Origin: Pomphorhynchus laevis
Taxonomy: Eukaryota > Acanthocephala > Palaeacanthocephala > Echinorhynchida > Pomphorhynchidae
Length of the DNA: 64,000 nt
Assembly (NCBI GenBank): GCA_012934845.2
Contig: WNNJ02001167.1
Span: forward strand, 105,698-169,697
Direction: 5' to 3'
The position numbers were made by a program, and so were the translations under genes. Numbering within the stretch: the stretch's first letter is position 1; every line of letters starts with the position of its first letter. Shown here in pieces: positions 55,556 through 64,000 of the stretch. The notes under the pieces were generated by a model. That model searched no databases. It was not told the DNA's origin and saw only the letters and a program-made list of their open reading frames with translations.

Positions 55556-56715
55556 AATTAAGACTTTTACAATTGCATTATGTTTCCATTATGTTTCTAA
55601 TATTATCGTTACATATTGATTTTAATTCTTTATTATAATTACAAATTTTTCGTCCTAATGGTGGTAACAACTTATACCTTATTTTAGGAATATATTTACT
55701 TAAATCTGATCCTATTATTTCTTTACTTTTAAAATTATTTTAGTCTTATGGTATCCATATATTTATTAATGAATTTTATTTAATCTATATTTATACCCTT
55801 TTGATAGCAGCTTTCTTAATTCACAATTTTCAATTAATTCTAGATTATGGGTACATATATGTTCATTTATTTTATCAAAACTAAGACTTTTACAATTGCA
55901 TTCTGTTTCCATTATGTTTCTAATATTATCGTTACATATTGATTTTAATTCTTTATTATAATTACAAATTTTTCGTCCTAATGGTGGTAGGAGTTTATAC
56001 CTTATTTTAGGAATATATTTACTTAAATCTGACCCTATTATTTCTTTACTTTTAGAATTATTTAAAAGTCCGGCTATATTTATGTTATCTATACATTTAT
56101 TAATGAAGTTTATGGTTAATGTATATTTTCTATTGTTATTATTAACATTTATTGTACGATTATAGTATTTTGTATTACAATAACTGTCTATTATACAACT
56201 TAGCCTATCATAGTCGTTAATTAATTTTTGATTTATTGAACATATGATATCTTTAGAAAAACTTCTTATATTTACATAAAGATCTTTTAGCTTATTATCA
56301 CTTAAAAGTTGTTTTAATATTTCTAATCGTTCATTTATATACATATCTTTTTTAATATTTTTAACTCTATTTTTCTTATTCCTTTTATCACCATGACTTC
56401 TTGGTTTGCGTTTAACTGGATTATTATAATATAGTTGTTTATTATGTATTATACTACTTATGAGTACTAGATTATTAAAATAATAATTTTAATTAATAAT
56501 AATTTTATTTAATAATCTAGAATTATTAAATTCTAGATTATGGGTACATATATGTTCATTTATTTTATCAAAACTAAAACTTTTACAATTGCATTCAGTT
56601 TCTATGATGTTTCAAATTGATTTCAATTCTTTATTATAATTACAAATTTTTCGTCCTAATGGCAGTAACAACTTATACCTTATTTTAGGAATATATTTAC
56701 TTAAATCTTATACTA
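55556..56715 (-). pseudogene. AT-rich Penelope-like remnant (N4) with a triplicated C-terminal segment
   Basis: The 192-codon minus frame 56344-55766 reads RSFSKDIICSINQKLINDYD, then SKEIIGSDLSKYIPKIRYKL, PPLGRKICNYNKELKSICND and METECNCKSLSFDKINEHIC, ending LRKLLSKGYKYRLNK. The C-x-C...H-x-C region and the KG-x-x-YR end recall the segment next to the RT in an AT-rich PLE group with permuted domains (possibly Naiad-like; from memory). The stretch PKIRYKL...NIRNIMETECNC is present three times: 55556-55745, 55870-56080 and 56525-56715. Confidence 0.5.
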
Positions 56716-57907
56716 ATATTTTTTAATCTTAGTATATTTAAAGTCTGTTATTATTACAAGTCTAATAATTGCATCTAATAATTGTCACAGATCGATTCGA
56801 TAATTTATCAAATAATATATAATATATAATATCGACAAAATATAGTACATAATATGTCGAAATAAAGAATAACTATTATTTAAACCAAAATTGTTTGCTG
56901 ATTAAATTAAATAAAAATCGATTACCTTTAATAAACTATTAGTAATTATAAACAATAAGATATCATGAATTTCTTTTATTGTATTACAAACTTATACCAA
57001 AATTATATATAATAAATTATATATAAATTCTGATAAACTATAAATTAATTTATTTATTTTATTAAACTAAACGTTAAATAAAATAAAATTAGTATCGTTT
57101 GATCTAGAATTCTTTTGATATTTTTATGCATAAAATCAAGATCACAAGTTATTTTAAATTATAATTATTTGAAATTTGTAATTTGTTTTTAACGTTTTTT
57201 AATAAATTTAAAAACTTCACAAAAAATTTTATTTGAAATTAAAATAATTTTAGTTTTTATATTTCTTTGTTCAAATTTAACGTTTTTCTTTATCTTTAAA
57301 ATTTATCTTTATTTTAATAAAGACTTTTGATTATGACGTTAGTTAGTTCCTACTACAAAACCATGTTTAATATGCTTATATACATTGAGTTTATTTAAGT
57401 GAGTTTATTGTTTATTTTTTTGAGTTTATTGTGTTTACATTGAGTTTATTTAAGATTATTCAACAGTTCATTTTTTTGATTTTTTAATAAAATGAAATTT
57501 AGTGAAATTTTGGACAGTTTAATTTACAAAAAAAATAATTAAATCGAATTAAATCAAAATTAACTTTTGAAATTAATTTCCGATTAGCAAAAACGTAAAT
57601 CAAATCTAGAAATCAAATTTTGCTATTAATTTCCAATAATCAAAAAAATATTAAAAGAATTAATAAAAATATAACTATAGAATAAATTAAATTTTGCTAT
57701 TAATATCAGATAAGCAATAAGGTAGAAATTCAAAACGATGTTTCTTAGAAATTTAAAAAAATAAAATAACTTTAGTTTTCATATGTCCTTGTATTTTATC
57801 ATGTATTATTTTTTGTTTTATTTTTTATTTTAATGCAACCTTCATCACCTTAAAATAATTGTTTAATAGTATGTTTTTTAAATATGACAGAGCCTGACAA
57901 GTCTTAC

Positions 57908-58036
57908 CGCATTAACCGCTGTGCCGAGAGAACGATTAATTAAGGGTAAAGCACCGTGGCGTTGAAGAGGTTTAAGCTTGCGTCGTTGATCTGTAGGTGC
58001 GGAAACAGGCCGTATTCTAAACGGTTTACCATATAC
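57908..58036 (-). CDS. Unrecognised host gene B, exon 2
   Basis: 43 codons, phase 0: acceptor GTGATTTAG|GTA (58038-58037) and donor GCG|GTAAGA (57907). The peptide is basic, VYGKPFRIRPVSAPTDQRRK then LKPLQRHGALPLINRSLGTA. The intron before it is 44 nt with a likely branch point TGCTAAT. Too short to identify, but its sequence is far less AT-rich than its flanks, as expected of an exon. Confidence 0.6.
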
Positions 58037-58080
58037 CTAAATCACAATGTCAGTTTCAATTAGCAAGACAGCATTGAAAC

Positions 58081-58173
58081 CTTTTTCGCACACGCTTGAA
58101 CGTGACATCGTATTTTATGATAACTCCATCGGGGCTGCTTGAATGGTAAACTACAAAATGGGCACTTTATCAT
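58081..58173 (-). CDS. Unrecognised host gene B, exon 1 (C2HC zinc finger)
   Basis: An ATG at 58173 in a good context (GCGAAAATGA) opens 31 codons to AAAAAG|GTTTCA (58080). The peptide begins MIKCPFCSLPF and forms C-x2-C-x16-H-x3-C. That spacing resembles UBZ4/Rad18-type or other C2HC fingers, whose usual middle spacing is shorter, so the class is uncertain. The donor GTTTCA departs from GTRAGT. The 44-nt intron length and matched phase support it. An SLX4-like role is conceivable from the finger alone, but nothing else in B supports that. Confidence 0.55.
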
Positions 58174-58797
58174 TTTCGCGGTTAGTTTCTAAACGTCAAA
58201 GAATAAGCGACACTATAATCGTGATACTTCAAAATCAAGTAATATTTCATTTTTTAAATATTAAGAAAATATAATATTTAATAAAATAATCATGTAATAT
58301 TTTAAAATCAAGTTTATAATTTATTTTATAATCAAACGTAATATTTGCACAGTCATTGTTAACATTCTTCATTATTTGTATTACAAATAAACGATAAATT
58401 TAAACGGTAAATTTGATCTCTAATTGTGAAAAAAAACAGATTTTAAGTTTTAAAAGCAAAGTATAAAACGTCGCCATTATACGTTATTGTGGCAAAAAAT
58501 AAACAAATAATTTTTATTAATTTATAATACTAGTTTATAACAAAAAATCTAATATATATGCGTACACTTGCCAACAGACATTTATCGAACACTTGCCAAC
58601 AGACACGGATCCGAAGACCCGAAGTATAACGGACACAAAATCGAAACAAAACTTAAAAGCTACGATGACAAACGGTTAAACATATCAAACAAATGTAATC
58701 TATAAGCTGTTTAATTATATATTAATCAATTTATTATGGCCTTAACCTTGCCAGACGTTAAATTATTGCTTTAATATTACAAAATCTATTTAAAAGT
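58174..58797. other. Upstream region of gene B
   Basis: AT-rich sequence that should include the gene B promoter. ACACTTGCCAACAGACA occurs twice (58564 and 58590). No gene seen. Confidence 0.5.
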
Positions 58798-59430
58798 CTA
58801 TTTATTATTTTCAAAATCGTACGTATTTATATTCTGAAAATTTATTCCTTTTGTGTGTTCTAAAAATTCTTTTGTAGAATTAATACTGAAATAATGTTTT
58901 ATACAAGTATAAATTTCGATTTCATTACAATATTTTTCGAAGTGTGCTTTAATTACTTCAAGTATTTTATTCATATAGACAGAAAGTTGTTTTAAAAGCA
59001 CTACATATGAACCAAGTTTTTATGGATTTTTATGTAATTTTGGATTCCAATATAATATATGTACATTTTTATTATCTGATTCAATTTTTATACCCTTTTT
59101 ATCCATTATAAAACAGTGACTTGTAATAATTGTTTCAAAACTCAACTCACTACGTTCATATGTTGGATTTACATTTAAATCATTCTAATTAACTTCTTTC
59201 ATCAGTATATCATAATAAAGCTTTTTGCATATAAAGACAAAGTTATTACTAGCTTTATCAATAGTTGTTATTATATAGTTATCCTTTAATTTAGTAAGTT
59301 CTTTATACATATCTTTATTAATTTGATCTTTCCTTTTGTAATTGTTTGTTATTTTCATTTTATTTTTATTGAATATATAACAAAGATTGTTAATATAATC
59401 TTTCCAAATTTTAATCTTAGATGTATTTAA
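58798..59430 (-). pseudogene. AT-rich Penelope-like RT remnant (N5), RT N-terminal part
   Basis: Minus-strand frames give TTIDKASNNFVFICKKLYYD (about 59270-59210), SFETIITSHCF, IIYWNPKLHKNP (about 59055) and then 59001-58798 with KQLSVYMNKILEVIKAHFEK and FQNINTYDFENN. The D-K-A-S-N-N, P-K-L-H-K and T-Y-D-F blocks are the RT entry motifs of the same PLE group as N1-N4. Several frame breaks. With N3, N1/N2 and N4, most of one protein family is represented, in scattered pieces. Confidence 0.6.
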
Positions 59431-59597
59431 ATATCGTTATTAATCAGCTTAATAAAGTAAGAATTTAAGTCATTATATAAGGAATTGTAAATTATTAACG
59501 GAAATATTACAAAAATATTATTTTACAAAATCGAAACAGCCTTTTTAGCTGTTGATTTATCGGTTTTACAAAAAAACGCTCGATTTAAATTTGTGTA

Positions 59598-59816
59598 TTA
59601 TTGATGCGCTGTAGAATCATATTTGACGTAGGTATATAAAAGTTGCAAAGTTGATTGTAAGTGGTCAACGTGCGGATTCCATATAGCAGAAGTAGATGGA
59701 TTATTTATTAAGTTGGTAATGGTGCTACAAGCTGAAACTGTTTCTGATTGTATCACATGAATGAGTGTTATGGATTTACGCGAATCCACTAGTTGTTTTA
59801 CTTCTGCTTTTACCAT
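59598..59816 (-). CDS. Unrecognised host gene A, last exon
   Basis: 72 codons and a stop. The start at 59816 follows TCTAATCTAG (acceptor) in phase 0 with the donor at 60432|60431, so its first codon (ATG) may be internal rather than a start. The peptide (VKAEVKQLVDSRKSITLIHV, STITNLINNPSTSAIWNPHV, LLYTYVKYDSTAHQ) looks helical. No family recognised. An alternative is that the ATG starts a separate small gene. Confidence 0.5.
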   Translation of the reverse strand: MVKAEVKQLVDSRKSITLIHVIQSETVSACSTITNLINNPSTSAIWNPHVDHLQSTLQLLYTYVKYDSTAHQ

Positions 59817-60431
59817 CTAGATTAGATTAATAGATTTTTATTACCTGATATTGTGAATCAAAAATATCTGAACAATGCAGATAGTCGTGATTTTTCAATG
59901 ATGGTCAATGATTTTTGATAACGATAGTAAATCAAAGTAGCATCCAGTGAATGATCGAGAAGATGCTCTTAAAATAAGAAGGGTCAACCAAAGAGCCTTC
60001 TAGCGGACAATCTTTGCCGAGAAGATTTGCAGGAATTTCGATGCGTTATGGTAGGATTAGAATAATTACATTAAAAGAGTAAATGTGTGAAACGATATCT
60101 AGGGAGAGTAAATATTCGATGCGGGAGGAGGTTGAAACATGTTTTGAGAAGGATACAAGGAATTTGTCAATTAAGAAAAGGAATGGCATGGAGTGGTTGC
60201 GTTTAACATAAACTGAATGTTGGGTAAGGTAAATTCTTAACTTGTGTGCAGCTTTTTATTTCAAAAAATGAAATAAAAATCTCCCAAATTTTCATTTATG
60301 ATTAAAAATATAATAACTATAATTTATAATTAATATTTTTTCATTTACGACACGATTTACTCTCCTAATTTACTAAATAGTTACTTGAGAATCTTAATAA
60401 ATTTCAGCTAAACACAATCGAAAAATCTTAC
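59817..60431 (-). other. Gene A intron 3
   Basis: 615 bases between GAT|GTAAGA (60431) and ATCTAG|ATG (59817). No repeat or other gene recognised. Confidence 0.5.
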
Positions 60432-60575
60432 ATCTTTGCAGCAATCGAGAATATGTGAAGCTACTTCTTTAGCATCAGAGTTATTTGAAAAATTAGCTTT
60501 ACAAAAGCCACATGATTCGATTCGTTTCATAGTAGGCAGATCCTTTACTAAGATCGGTGAAATTGCTTTTACTTT
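60432..60575 (-). CDS. Unrecognised host gene A, internal exon with C2HC finger
   Basis: 48 codons, phase 0: acceptor ACCGCATAG|AAA (60577-60576) and donor GAT|GTAAGA (60431). The peptide KVKAISPILVKDLPTMKRIE leads into CGFCKANF and, 15 residues after the second Cys, H-x3-C (HILDC). The spacing C-x2-C-x15-H-x3-C is close to that of gene B exon 1. The neighbouring introns are 51 and 47 nt. The plus-strand frame over the same bases (60436-60636) is judged a shadow. Confidence 0.6.
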
Positions 60576-60626
60576 CTATGCGGTAACAACACAAAAATCA
60601 TCAAACATAAAAGAATTAAAGTTTAC

Positions 60627-60674
60627 CACTTTTTGAGTGACTTTGTAAGTTCCACGCGGAGTACTAACTGATGT
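60627..60674 (-). CDS. Unrecognised host gene A, 16-codon micro-exon
   Basis: TSVSTPRGTYKVTQKV between TATATTAG (60676-60675) and GTG|GTAAAC (60626), phase 0 at both ends. It is short, so it is supported mainly by the matching phases on both sides and by the fact that skipping it is also in frame. Confidence 0.45.
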
Positions 60675-60721
60675 CTAATATAAAGTATAAAAAGTAAATT
60701 TTTTACAAAAAATGAACTCAC

Positions 60722-60993
60722 ATTCACGCCTTTCAAATTATCGCTAGAAACAGATTTTATTCGTTTTTCGGGTGATTTTTTAGCATTTATATGGGTAGTA
60801 GATAGACGATGTAAAGCTGTACGTGTACTCAATCTGCGAACATGTTCGACTGGTTCCTCTTTTACTAGCTTTGAACGCTTTACGAGAAGATTCTTAATTT
60901 TTGTATCAGCTAAAAGACTACTCGATCTAATAGCCGATGGTCGTCGTCTTGATAAAGAATCAATAGATACATTCGTCTTTTTCAAAGGTAATG
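60722..60993 (-). CDS. Unrecognised host gene A, upstream exon
   Basis: 272 bases. Acceptor AACAATTTTAG|CA (60995-60994), entering two bases before a full codon, and donor GTGAAT|GTGAGT (60721), phase 0. The 90 full codons are basic and Ser/Arg-rich: KKTNVSIDSLSRRRPSAIRS, VKRSKLVKEEPVEHVRRLST, THINAKKSPEKRIKSVSSDN. This looks like a disordered, probably nuclear, protein segment. The start codon must lie upstream; I did not find the first exon between 60994 and 62250. Confidence 0.6.
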
Positions 60994-62257
60994 CTAAAAT
61001 TGTTATAACTTATAATCCATTCTGATTTTTGTAAAAATATAAAATTATCTGTTTTATATTTTGTATTTAAGAGATATTTGTAAAAATAGAGATATTCGTA
61101 ATTGTAAATTGATGTAAATCAATTTGATATAAGATTTATTAACTTAAAAAAGTATTGAATTATTTATTTCCGTTATAGAAGGAAAATATATGTCTCATAT
61201 TTGTCGAAAATAAATTGGCGAAAAAAGTTTGAAGCTTGCATTTGCGCAATCGTCAAAAATACCTACAACATGTGAACGTAAAATTTTTCAGGATTTTTGT
61301 ATATTTACTCAGTTTTGAGCAACATTTATACATTCTTGATTGGCAGTATTTTCAAACCATTTCATAAAAAATACACAAATACACGTTTACTATTGTTATT
61401 AGATATAATTAATATTTATAAATTAACAGAATATTTTAACTGGAGCTCTACATAAGCTGAATATTTTGTTTGTGGATAACTACTATATAATTTACAGTGG
61501 GAGAAGTATATCCAAAATATCTAAAAATATCTAAAACCTGTGAAGAAGAAAACCTGTGAGAAGTGTAGTGTTTACTTCGATTTCCCTGTGAATTATTTTC
61601 ACTGCCGGTGAAAATAATCCCGGTGAATATAAATCACTTAATTAGATGCTATGAGATCAGTGCTGTTAATCAGTAAGAATCAGCAATTTAGTACATTAGG
61701 AGATAGAACATAAAAACAACCTAATTTTTCCTCTTTTGATTTTCATGTCGTTTAACACTATTGGATAATGAATAATTAACGATAAATTTATTTTACAACA
61801 AAAACAAAATTTCATATCTTATAAAATATTTCAAAATCTTAAAAAATTTCATTATGATCAGGCTAGCAAAAATCATTAAAATTAAATATATATTTTGTAC
61901 AAAAACAGACAAGTAATTGCGATTCGGCCCACTAGAGGGAACTACAGTACTGAAAAGAATCTGTTCGCTTTTTCTTTTATTTAAAAAATATCAATTAATT
62001 TTGTTTTATTTTTTTTATTTTGATTAATATCAATTGATTGATTAAATTTAGTATTTAGTATTAACAAAATAAATAATAAATAATAATAAAATATTATAAA
62101 AATATTAGATAGAACGCAATAAATTATATTACAAATTAATTAAAAAAAAGGAAAATTAAATTTTAATATATTTATAATTAAATAATATTTTTATTCAAAA
62201 AAATATTATTTCAACTAAAAATTTATTTTAGTTGAAAACATTTTATTTTATTTTAGT
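60994..62257. other. AT-rich stretch upstream of gene A
   Basis: Should include the remaining 5' exon(s) and promoter of gene A. No candidate exon convinces me. CACTTCGATTTCCCTGTGAA and ATTTTCACTGCCGGTGAAAAT (a small hairpin, about 61600) are the only GC-richer parts. Confidence 0.5.
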
Positions 62258-63350
62258 CGATTCAAAATCCCGATCGCTCTTGGTGGTCTAGGGATTGCGT
62301 CAGCCGTCAATACTGCCCTTCCAGCATTCCTGTCATCGGTATCCACAACACAGGGGTTGGTCGAGCGACTGTTGGCACGCTACCCCGTTTTCTCGCATAC
62401 AGACCCCGAATTCGAGCTGGGAAGGTCGAGGTGGTTATTGAGCGTCGGATCGGATCATCCTGATAATCCAGAGCGTCAGAAATCTTGGAGTGCCCCGATT
62501 CAAAAGCTAATATTCAAGCAGCTATTAGACTCTGCCCCAAACATAACAGAAAGAGCACGATTGCTGGCCGCGGTCGCACCAGCTGCAGGAGCATTCCCAC
62601 AGGCAATACCAAACGCTGCAACCGGAACAAGATTAGACGACGAGGGGATTCGCATCTAAATTGGCCTTCGTTTGGGATTGCCGCTCTGTGCCTTACATAC
62701 TTGTAAGTGCGGCGCAATTGTAGGTAGACTAGGCCAGGATGGGTTAGACTGCAAAAAGTCTATCGGACGCCACTTCCGACATGCCCAAGTGAATGGAATA
62801 ATAAACGCAGCTTTATTAGCAGCGGGTTACCCCTGCTCCTTGGAGCCCTGTGGTATGTCCCGAACTGACAGTAAGAGACCAGATGGGGCCACTTTAGTAC
62901 TATGGGACTGTGGACGTCTTCTAGTATGGGACCATCCTTGCGTGAACATTCTAGCTCCGTATCACGTAGATTGTTCTGCAGTAGGTGCTGGAGCTATGGC
63001 AACGGAAGCCGAACGCAGAAAACGGATCAAATATACATGTCTGGATCCTTCATATTGCTGCTTTGTCCCAGTAGCTGTCGAGTCAATCGGCGCCTTAGGA
63101 TGTGAAGCCATTGCCCTCTTTGAACTAATTGGGAAGCGACTGAGGCTAGCTACAAACGACGCCCAGGCAAAATCCCATTTCCTACAGCGCATAAGTGCTG
63201 CAATTCAGCGGGGGAATTCAGCATGCGTCAGGGAGAGTCTTATGCAATCTTGATTCCGAAGCCCAATGATCCCCTACTTTTTATTAAACGTTATCTAAGT
63301 AATAATATGGGGCCCATTTGCGGGCAACCCATTCAATTGTATCTGTATTT
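62258..63350 (+). mobile_element. 3' part of an RT-type element with a probable restriction-like endonuclease domain (LINE 7)
   Basis: One plus-strand frame runs from about 62262 to 63253 with a single stop (62657-62659). It reads PIALGGLGIASA, YPVFSHTDPEFEL, then after the stop GLRLGLPLCALHTCKCG, a Cys-rich knuckle (C-x-C...DGLDC), GRHFRHAQVNGIINAALLAA, SRTDSKRPDGATLV and GRLLVWDHPCVNILAP, then FVPVAVESIGALG and LLQRISAAIQRGNSACV-like sequence. KRPDG...LLVWD fits a PD-(D/E)xK nuclease, which REL-type LINEs (R2, NeSL and kin) carry after a knuckle. The RT is missing: a 5'-truncated copy, fairly young. The 3' UTR ends near 63350. Confidence 0.7.
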
Positions 63351-64000
63351 GTAATGAATAATTTACCTATTAAAAAGGTATTTTTTTTGTGAACAAATCA
63401 CATCGATTTGAATAATAAATTTTTATTTATTATAAAAGTAATAAAATTATTTATAGTAAAAGATCCAATATTTCAGTGGCACGCGGGCACAAATTTATCA
63501 AGGATTGATCAATTGTAGTCAGATTAATTGCTTAATCTGATTACCATTGAATAATTGCGTGACCACGTGTCACCAAAATACTAGATCAAAATTGTATAAT
63601 AAATAATAGTCTTTGCCCCCTTTTATTACAATCTAAAAATAAAGAAATTAAAGAAAAACACTTCATTGTTTAATAATATAAAAAGCAAAAAAAATTATTA
63701 TAATTTAAAAAACCATAATTAATCATTTAAATAATAAAAAATAAATAAAATAATTAAAAATAAAGTAATATTTAAATTATGATATTATGATTATCTTATT
63801 ACAAAAATTTCGATTCTTGAAATTACATTCTTACAAAACAAAATATATACAATTATTATGTTACAATACATATTATGTTGAATATATTATACAGTATAAT
63901 TTATATAATATTATATTATTATTTATATTAATATACAATATAATTATATTAATATAATATAATATTATAATATTATTATAATATAATATTTATATTATAT
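63351..64000. other. AT-rich right edge
   Basis: Mostly AT dinucleotide-like sequence after 63600. No gene seen. Confidence 0.65.

Larger units (their letters stand above)
54056..57907 (-). other. Gene B intron 2 (3.85 kb) with transposon remnants
   Basis: Phase 0 on both sides (GCG|GTAAGA at 57907, TATAG|TGT at 54056). It contains the LINE scrap at 54420-54780, a MITE-like copy, AT-rich PLE remnants at 55556-56715, and about 1.2 kb of AT-rich sequence (56720-57900) with nothing recognised. A second copy of part of exon 3 lies at about 54265-54335 (GAATCGTCATTTGACACGAT...). Confidence 0.55.

Noticed and set aside
58081-58173. Assignment of gene B to SLX4
   Set aside because: Only the finger spacing is suggestive. 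I find no BTB, SAP or SLX1-binding motif in the other exons.
60436-60636. Plus-strand frame of 66 codons
   Set aside because: It is antisense to two gene A exons with good splice sites and a finger motif; treated as a shadow.
1-64000. CRISPR arrays, bacterial operons, Shine-Dalgarno sites
   Set aside because: The sequence is eukaryotic, with spliced genes and retrotransposons. The tandem repeats found have no CRISPR-like spacing.

Overview
The window is AT-rich eukaryotic DNA. Host genes are split by GT-AG introns, several only 44-54 nt long, and most of the recognisable protein-like sequence is decayed retrotransposon. CR1/L2-like LINEs, R1/LOA/Jockey-like LINEs, Penelope-like elements (PLEs), Gypsy relics, a tRNA-derived SINE and a MITE-like family occur together, which suggests an invertebrate animal. 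An arthropod is plausible, but the sequence does not decide it. I see no bacterial or organellar features.

Host genes, all on the minus strand: (1) TRMT13, a tRNA ribose methyltransferase, with exon 1 at 17380-17529 and exon 2 at 9997-10875. Its 6.5 kb intron is filled with LINE, SINE and MITE pieces. (2) An unrecognised gene 'B' in five phase-0 exons between 58173 and 48441, about 796 codons, starting with a C2HC finger and rich in S/N/Q. (3) An unrecognised gene 'A' in at least four exons between 60993 and 59598, with its 5' end not found, also carrying a C-x2-C-x15-H-x3-C finger. The exons of A and B were found by matching splice sites and reading phase, not by homology.

Repeat layout. 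1-3350: Gypsy relics interrupted by a CR1-like LINE. 3387-3680: a MULE-like scrap. 4860-6300: a LINE with an internal 183-bp duplication. 7.4-9.9 kb: orphan PLE-like ends, a 130-bp direct repeat and a MITE. 10.9-17.4 kb: the TRMT13 intron. 18-19.4 kb: a fold-back repeat around LINE RT. 19.7-24.2 kb: a minus-strand PLE split by a 5'-truncated LINE with a clear 10-bp target-site duplication, and carrying a second small LINE insert. 24.2-31.4 kb: a minus-strand R1/LOA-like LINE whose ORF2 is split by a plus-strand CR1-like LINE and whose ORF1 start is tandemly duplicated. 31.4-34 kb: a PLE whose 5' part is inverted. 34.5-42.9 kb: more CR1-like copies, one almost full length. 44.6-47.6 kb: AT-rich PLE remnants and a well preserved GIY-YIG PLE. 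50.4-51.8 kb, inside gene B's last intron: a perfect 90-bp inverted repeat, a 389-bp-period direct repeat with hammerhead-like boxes, and a 73-bp tandem repeat. 54.4-59.4 kb: more AT-rich PLE remnants. 62.2-63.3 kb: the 3' end of a LINE with a probable restriction-like endonuclease domain.

I found no complete new operon-like system. The items most worth following up are the hammerhead-like repeat families, the templated filler at a LINE 5' junction, the perfect palindrome, and the two unannotated finger genes. All family names are from memory of motifs; nothing was searched.
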